Part shown: piece after piece, positions 6,240-10,083 of the stretch
How the letters are laid out: every line of letters begins with the position of its first letter
Position numbering within the stretch: position 1 is the stretch's first letter
From: DASYUM01 sp036001225
Lineage (GTDB): Bacteria > Methylomirabilota > Methylomirabilia > Rokubacteriales > DASRDR01
Direction: 5' to 3'
DNA length: 10,083 bases
Assembly: GCA_036001225.1 (NCBI GenBank)
Contig: DASYUM010000050.1
Coordinates: 1 to 10,083, forward strand
Made by a program: the position numbers and the translations under genes
Notes under the pieces: model-generated
Seen by the model: only the letters and a program-made list of their open reading frames with translations
The model's database searches: none
Told to the model about the DNA's origin: nothing

Positions 6240-8171
6240 GTGAGGTTCGCTCCCGGGCTCGCCCTCCTCGGGCTCCTGGCCCTCGGCTGTCGCAGCACGC
6301 CGCCACCCCCGGCGGCGGCCTCCGCGCCGCCCGACCTGATCGCGCTCACCCGGTTCTTCGCCAGCCGGGAGGCGAACTGGGGCTACCGCGTCTCGCCCGA
6401 CGGCACCCGGCTCGCCTGGATCACCTCCCACCGCGGACGCACCACGATCTTCTTCAAGGAGCTGGCGAGCGAGGCGGTCGGGATCATCGACACCCATACG
6501 CCCCGGAACGTGTTCGGCTTCGCGTGGGCCCAGGACAGCCGGCGCGTCCTCTACTTGCACGACCGCGACGGTGACGAGAACTTCCACGTCTACCTCGCGT
6601 CCACCGAGCAGCCGGATGCCCCGCCGGTCGACCTCACGCCGTGGGACGGCACGCGCTCGTGGGTCCACCGCGTCATTCGCGCCGATCCCGACCACGTCAT
6701 CGTCGCCTCGAACCGGCGGGATCGCTCCGTCTTCGACCTCTACCGGGTGAACATCGGCAGCCGGGAGGCGATGCTCATCGCCGAGAATCCCGGGGACGTG
6801 GTCGACTGGATGACCGACTGGGACGGGCGTCCCCGGGCGCGGCTCCGCCACGCCGGGCCCGACGCCCGCCAGCTCGAGGTCTGGCGCGGCGGCGGCTGGG
6901 CCGGGCTCCAGGCGTTCGACCTCGAGGAGTTCGACGTCGGCTTGCTGGGCGTCACCCCCGACGACCGCGGGCTCTGGCTCCTCTCCAGCCGGGGTCGCGA
7001 TCGCCGCTCGCTCCTGCGGGTCGAGATCGAGACCGGCGCCGAGACCCTCGTCCACGAGCACCCCCGCGTCGACGTCGAATGGATCCGGCTCAGCGAGCGG
7101 ACGCGCGCGCCCCTCGCCGCCTACGCCGCTCCCGATTACCCCGCCACGCACGTCTTCGATCCGGTCCTGGCCGCCGACCTCCGGCGGCTCCGGCGCGCGA
7201 CGACGACGGGCCTCCGCATCCTCAGCCTGGACGACGAGGAGCGGCGGGCCACGGTGGAGGTCTTCACCGACAAAGGCTACGAGTTCTACCTGCTCGAGCG
7301 AGGCGCCGAGCCGCGGCAGCTCGGCCGCTCGCACACGATGGCCTTCGCCCACGCGCTGGCGACGGTGGAGCCCATCGTGGTCACCAGCCGGGACGGCCTC
7401 CGGCTACATGGCTACCTGACGCGGCCGTCCGGCTTCGCCGCACCGGGCCCGCTGGTGCTCCTGGTCCACGGTGGCCACTGGGTGCGCGACCACTGGGGCT
7501 ACGACCGCCTCGTCCAGTTCCTCGCCAACCGCGGCTACGCCGTGCTGCAGGTCAACTACCGCGGCTCGACCGGCTACGGGCGCGCCTTCGCGGAGCTGGC
7601 GGTCGGGGAGTACGCCGGCAAGATGCACGACGACCTGATCGACGCCGTGCGGTGGGCGGTGGCGCGGGGCATCGCCGACCCCGCCCGGGTGGCCATCTAC
7701 GGCGGCAGCTACGGCGGCTACGCCGCCCTGGTCGGGATGACCTTCACGCCCGAGGTCTTCACCTGCGGGGTGGACGTGGTCGGGATCTCCAATCTGCTGA
7801 CCTTCTTCGAGAGCATCCCGCCCTACTGGAAGCTCAGCTACGCGCCGCGCTTCCTGAAGTACGTGGGCGATCCGAGCCGCCCCGAGGGCCGCGAGCGGCT
7901 GCTCGCCAAGTCCCCGCTGCTGCGGGCCGGCGACGTCCGGCGGCCGATCCTCATCATCCACGGCGCCAACGACGCCCGCGTCAGCGTGCGGGAATCCGAG
8001 CAGATGGTGGCCGCGCTCCAGGCCGCCGGCAAAGACGTGCGCTACGTCAGCTTCCCCGACGAGGGCCACCGGCGGGATTACGGGAACTGGCGGAACGCCG
8101 TCCGCCACCACGCCGAGGTCGAGCGCTTCCTCGCCGCCTGCCTCGGCGGCCGCCGCTCGACGGGTCCCTAG
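6240..8171 (+). CDS. S9-family serine peptidase (prolyl oligopeptidase/acylaminoacyl-peptidase-like), probable lipoprotein
   Basis: This 643-residue peptidase should cleave short peptides. An N-terminal beta-propeller (about 30-370) with repeats such as YRVSPDGTRLAWI and HDRDGDENFHVYL leads to an alpha/beta-hydrolase domain (about 375-640). The catalytic triad is visible: Ser490 in GGSYGG, Asp578 in HGANDARVS and His610 in DEGH. The length is normal for the S9C-like group. The N-terminus is MRFAPG, a hydrophobic run, then ALGC with Cys17, suggesting signal peptidase II processing and export as a lipoprotein; Ala at -3 is not the commonest lipobox residue. The GTG start lies directly after the VWA stop TAG (6237-6239), with GGAAG at 6229-6233 as ribosome binding site; no later start keeps the signal. 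It is the last gene of the operon and ends four bases from the convergent cytochrome gene. The specificity (dipeptidyl, acylaminoacyl or oligopeptidyl) cannot be read from the sequence. Confidence 0.92.
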   Translation: MRFAPGLALLGLLALGCRSTPPPPAAASAPPDLIALTRFFASREANWGYRVSPDGTRLAWITSHRGRTTIFFKELASEAVGIIDTHTPRNVFGFAWAQDSRRVLYLHDRDGDENFHVYLASTEQPDAPPVDLTPWDGTRSWVHRVIRADPDHVIVASNRRDRSVFDLYRVNIGSREAMLIAENPGDVVDWMTDWDGRPRARLRHAGPDARQLEVWRGGGWAGLQAFDLEEFDVGLLGVTPDDRGLWLLSSRGRDRRSLLRVEIETGAETLVHEHPRVDVEWIRLSERTRAPLAAYAAPDYPATHVFDPVLAADLRRLRRATTTGLRILSLDDEERRATVEVFTDKGYEFYLLERGAEPRQLGRSHTMAFAHALATVEPIVVTSRDGLRLHGYLTRPSGFAAPGPLVLLVHGGHWVRDHWGYDRLVQFLANRGYAVLQVNYRGSTGYGRAFAELAVGEYAGKMHDDLIDAVRWAVARGIADPARVAIYGGSYGGYAALVGMTFTPEVFTCGVDVVGISNLLTFFESIPPYWKLSYAPRFLKYVGDPSRPEGRERLLAKSPLLRAGDVRRPILIIHGANDARVSVRESEQMVAALQAAGKDVRYVSFPDEGHRRDYGNWRNAVRHHAEVERFLAACLGGRRSTGP

Positions 8172-8175
8172 CCCT

Positions 8176-8784
8176 TCACGGCTGCGCGAGCGGACGCAGG
8201 CTCGCCAGATAGCGGGCGAGGATCTCGATCTCCGCATCGGTGAGGAGCTGGGCCGCCGCGGTCATCGTGCCGTCGAGGTTGCCCCGGGTCTGGGCCTTGA
8301 AGCCACGCAGCTGCTTCAGCAGGTACTCGTAGGAGAGACCGGCGATGCGCGGCGCGTATCGCGTCCCCGCCAACTCGGGAGCGTGGCAGGACTCGCAGTG
8401 ATGGAGCTGGCTGAGGCGGCGGCCGGCCGCCGCCTGGTCGCCGGCGGTCGAGGCTTCCAGCCGCGGCTTCGGCTCCACGGCCGCGTAGAAGGCGGCCAGG
8501 TTCGCCATGTCGGCGTCGCTCAAGCTGGCGGCGAAGGGCGACATCTCGGGGTCCCGCCGGCGGCCGTCGCGGTAGAGGATGAGCTGCCAGTGGAGGTAGA
8601 AGGCCGGCTGGCCGGCCAGCGACGGCGCCGTGGGAAGGACCGAGTTGCCGTCCGGACCGTGGCAGTGGGCGCAGGCCTGGGCCTGGGCCCGGCCGGCTTC
8701 GACGTCGGCGGCCCGGGCCACGGTCACGCCGGCCGCGGCCAGGGCGGTGGCCAGCGTGACAACCGCGAGGGAGACGCGGCTCAG
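8176..8784 (-). CDS. Diheme c-type cytochrome, cytochrome c4-like
   Basis: This exported electron carrier has two covalent haem sites: CAHCH at residues 38-42 and CESCH at 130-134. The likely axial methionines are Met81 (PEMSPF) and Met174 (GTMTAA). Two similar class I domains of about 85 residues give 202 residues in all, normal for a c4 cytochrome. A Sec signal fits residues 1-25, with a hydrophobic run then VARA before ADVEAG. The start is unusual. This signal begins at a CTG (8784) that overlaps the stop of the upstream dehydrogenase as CTGA. The only in-frame ATG is at 8901, inside the dehydrogenase, and would add a 39-residue non-signal-like extension; the first GTG (8727) would remove the signal. 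I therefore prefer the CTG with translational coupling. It probably receives electrons from the dehydrogenase encoded just upstream and passes them to a terminal oxidase or another carrier. Its stop is four bases from the convergent peptidase stop. Confidence 0.88.
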   Translation of the reverse strand: MSRVSLAVVTLATALAAAGVTVARAADVEAGRAQAQACAHCHGPDGNSVLPTAPSLAGQPAFYLHWQLILYRDGRRRDPEMSPFAASLSDADMANLAAFYAAVEPKPRLEASTAGDQAAAGRRLSQLHHCESCHAPELAGTRYAPRIAGLSYEYLLKQLRGFKAQTRGNLDGTMTAAAQLLTDAEIEILARYLASLRPLAQP

Positions 8785-9980
8785 CGCTGGTAGGTGATCC
8801 GGTAGATGGCGCCCGCGTAGTCGTCGGAGACCAGCAGCGCCCCATCCGGCATCACGTACGGGTACACGGGTCGGCCCCAGAACTGGTCGCCCTGCAGCCA
8901 CCCCTCGGCAAAGACCTCGTGCTTGGGCGGCTGCCCCGTCATCAGCGTGACCATCACCACGCGGAAGCCGACCTTCTCCTTCCGGTTCCAGGAGCCGCGC
9001 TCGGCGATGAAGATCCGGTTCTGGTACTCCGGCGGGAACATGCTACCGACGTAGAAGGCCATCCCGATGGGGGCGACGTGGGGCCCGAGCTTGAGCAACG
9101 GCGGATTGAACTCGCTGCAGGCGCGGCCGCGCCCGAACTCGGGATCGAGGATGTCACCCTGGTGGCAGAAGGGATAGCCGAAGTGCGGGACGGAGCGCGA
9201 GGAGACCTGATGCAGGGTGTCGTTCGGCACGTCCTCGCCCAGCCAGTCGCGGCCGTGATTGGCGAAGTAGAGCTCCTTGGTCGCCGGGTGCCAGTCGAAC
9301 CCCACGCTGTTGCGCACGCCGCGGGCGACGTACTCGAAGCCGGTCCCGTCCGGGTTGATCCGCGAGATGTTGGCGTTGGTCTCCGGCGGCAGACAGATGT
9401 TGCAGGGTGCGCCAATGTTGAAGTAGAGCTTGCCGTCGGGCCCGAACGCCAGATACTTCCAGCCGTGGGGCCCGTGCTTGGGCAGGCTGTCGATGACGAC
9501 CGCCGGCTCCCCGGGGCTGTCCAGTCGATCCTCGATCCCCTCGTACTTCAGGATGCGGTTCTGGGCGGCGACGTAGAGCGCGCCGTCCCTGAACGCGACG
9601 CCGTTGGGCAGCTCGAGGCCCTTGGCGATGGTCTTGACCTCGCGCTTCCCCGCCTTGTCCACCAGCGCGTAGACGTTGCCGACCACGCGGCTGGAGACGA
9701 ACAGCGTGCCCTTGCTGCCGAGCGTCATGGCGCGGGCATTGCTGAGCCCGGAGGCCCACAGCTCGACCTTGAACCCGGCCGGCACCTTGATCGTGTCAGC
9801 CGGGATCTTCTCGGCCGGGAGCGGCGCCGGCGGCTGGGCGTGGGGACTGAGCGGCGAGGCTGCCATCTCGGCGGGCTGACCCTGCTTCCACGTGGGCGGC
9901 GCCTGCTGGGCCGCCGCGGCGGTGACGAGCGCCAACCCGAGGAGGACCACGAAGAGGACGCGCCACGCGAGGTGGGCCAT
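8781..9980 (-). CDS. PQQ-dependent sugar dehydrogenase, L-sorbosone-dehydrogenase-like
   Basis: This 399-residue periplasmic beta-propeller quinoprotein is expected to oxidise a sugar or other alcohol/aldehyde with PQQ. A Sec signal (residues 1-24, cut near TAAAA before QQAPP) is followed by a Pro/Ala-rich linker (to about 60) and the propeller. Family segments include GLELPNGVAF (121-130), HGPHGWKYLAFGPDGKLY (169-186), GAPCNIC (190-196), RGVRNSVGFDWHP (220-232), ERGSWNR (327-333) and GRPVYPYVMPDGALLVSDD (369-387). ERGSWNR has Arg328 where I recall relatives having His. The CxxC at 193-196 lacks a following His, so it is not a haem site and may form a disulphide. The start at 9980 is chosen for its signal peptide and AGGAGG at 9992-9987; an in-frame ATG at 10055 lies upstream of the promoter and is unlikely. 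Its stop overlaps the cytochrome start, so dehydrogenase and electron acceptor form one unit. The substrate is unknown, and no PQQ biosynthesis genes are visible here. Confidence 0.9.
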   Translation of the reverse strand: MAHLAWRVLFVVLLGLALVTAAAAQQAPPTWKQGQPAEMAASPLSPHAQPPAPLPAEKIPADTIKVPAGFKVELWASGLSNARAMTLGSKGTLFVSSRVVGNVYALVDKAGKREVKTIAKGLELPNGVAFRDGALYVAAQNRILKYEGIEDRLDSPGEPAVVIDSLPKHGPHGWKYLAFGPDGKLYFNIGAPCNICLPPETNANISRINPDGTGFEYVARGVRNSVGFDWHPATKELYFANHGRDWLGEDVPNDTLHQVSSRSVPHFGYPFCHQGDILDPEFGRGRACSEFNPPLLKLGPHVAPIGMAFYVGSMFPPEYQNRIFIAERGSWNRKEKVGFRVVMVTLMTGQPPKHEVFAEGWLQGDQFWGRPVYPYVMPDGALLVSDDYAGAIYRITYQR

Positions 9981-9986
9981 GGGGTG

Positions 9987-9992
9987 CCTCCT
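9987..9992 (-). promoter_or_regulatory. Ribosome binding site that fixes the dehydrogenase start
   Basis: AGGAGG on the minus strand lies six bases upstream of the ATG at 9980 and selects that start over the upstream in-frame ATG at 10055. Confidence 0.8.
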
Positions 9993-10025
9993 GGCTCGAA
10001 GGGGGTTGCCTGGATGAACACCTGC

Positions 10026-10055
10026 AGTATAACGGGCGCCCGGCAGAGCGGGCAA
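10026..10055 (-). promoter_or_regulatory. Sigma70-like promoter of the dehydrogenase-cytochrome operon
   Basis: On the minus strand, TTGCCC (10055-10050, 4/6) and TATACT (10031-10026, 5/6) are separated by 18 bases. The expected start of transcription is near 10019, giving a leader of about 39 bases before the ATG at 9980. The spacer contains the 10-base palindrome CGGGCGCCCG (10033-10042), which could be an operator. The AT-rich -10 stands out from the surrounding GC-rich DNA. Confidence 0.55.
10033..10042. repeat. 10-bp palindrome in the promoter spacer
   Basis: CGGGCGCCCG is a perfect palindrome located between the -35 and -10 elements, a common place for a repressor or a MerR-type regulator to act. 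It is short and all-GC, so chance is likely enough to keep confidence low. Confidence 0.3.
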
Positions 10056-10083
10056 TGCCGCAGCCGCTAGGCCGCGCGGCGGG

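Noticed and set aside
8785..8901. N-terminal extension of the cytochrome to the ATG at 8901
   Set aside because: The 39 added residues are encoded inside the dehydrogenase gene, are Arg/Gly-rich, and would bury the obvious Sec signal in the interior of the protein.
9399..9413. CxxC motif in the dehydrogenase as a possible haem site
   Set aside because: CNIC is followed by Leu, not His, so it cannot be a c-type haem motif.
9981..10055. Upstream ATG at 10055 as start of the dehydrogenase
   Set aside because: It lies within the -35 element and upstream of the predicted transcription start; the ATG at 9980 has a better ribosome binding site and begins a clean signal peptide.

Overview
This is a very GC-rich bacterial window from an uncultured-looking lineage. 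The gene content (an NRAMP-related transporter, a LarA-like protein, a ChlI-like AAA+/VWA pair, a PQQ-type dehydrogenase with a c-type cytochrome) resembles soil and subsurface lineages such as Rokubacteria/Methylomirabilota or some Proteobacteria. That placement is inference from gene style only: there is no rRNA or marker gene here. Most long reading frames antisense to the genes below are by-products of the high GC content.

Layout, left to right. (1) A minus-strand pair: a LarA-like (DUF2088-type) protein (1200-2471) followed by an NRAMP-family metal transporter (1163 to the left edge, C-terminus cut off). They are 36 bases apart, and the gap holds a perfect GC hairpin. (2) A divergent intergenic region (2472-2805) with a good sigma70-like promoter facing the LarA-like gene. 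Just ahead of the rightward operon it has a perfect inverted repeat and a strong ribosome binding site. (3) A tightly packed plus-strand operon: a ChlI/MoxR-like AAA+ ATPase (2806-4272), a VWA-domain protein (4269-6239, ATGA overlap) and an S9-family serine peptidase with a lipoprotein-like signal (6240-8171, starting on the base after the previous stop). (4) A convergent minus-strand pair: a PQQ-dependent sugar/sorbosone-type dehydrogenase (8781-9980), then a diheme c4-like cytochrome c (8176-8784). A clear promoter lies upstream of the dehydrogenase, near the right edge.

How the genes may work together. The AAA+ and VWA proteins should form an ATP-driven remodelling or chelatase-like pair, as in other AAA/VWA couples (ChlI/ChlD, RavA/ViaA, NorQ/NorD, CoxD/CoxE). 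The client is unknown and the role of the linked peptidase is open. The dehydrogenase and cytochrome form a plausible periplasmic oxidation module in which electrons pass from PQQ to the diheme cytochrome. The LarA-like protein and the NRAMP-related transporter may be cotranscribed, but no cofactor-maturation genes are present.

The most interesting points are the compact AAA+/VWA/peptidase cassette, the probable non-canonical CTG start of the cytochrome gene, and the altered metal-site motifs of the NRAMP protein. No CRISPR array, tRNA, rRNA, insertion sequence or phage gene was seen.
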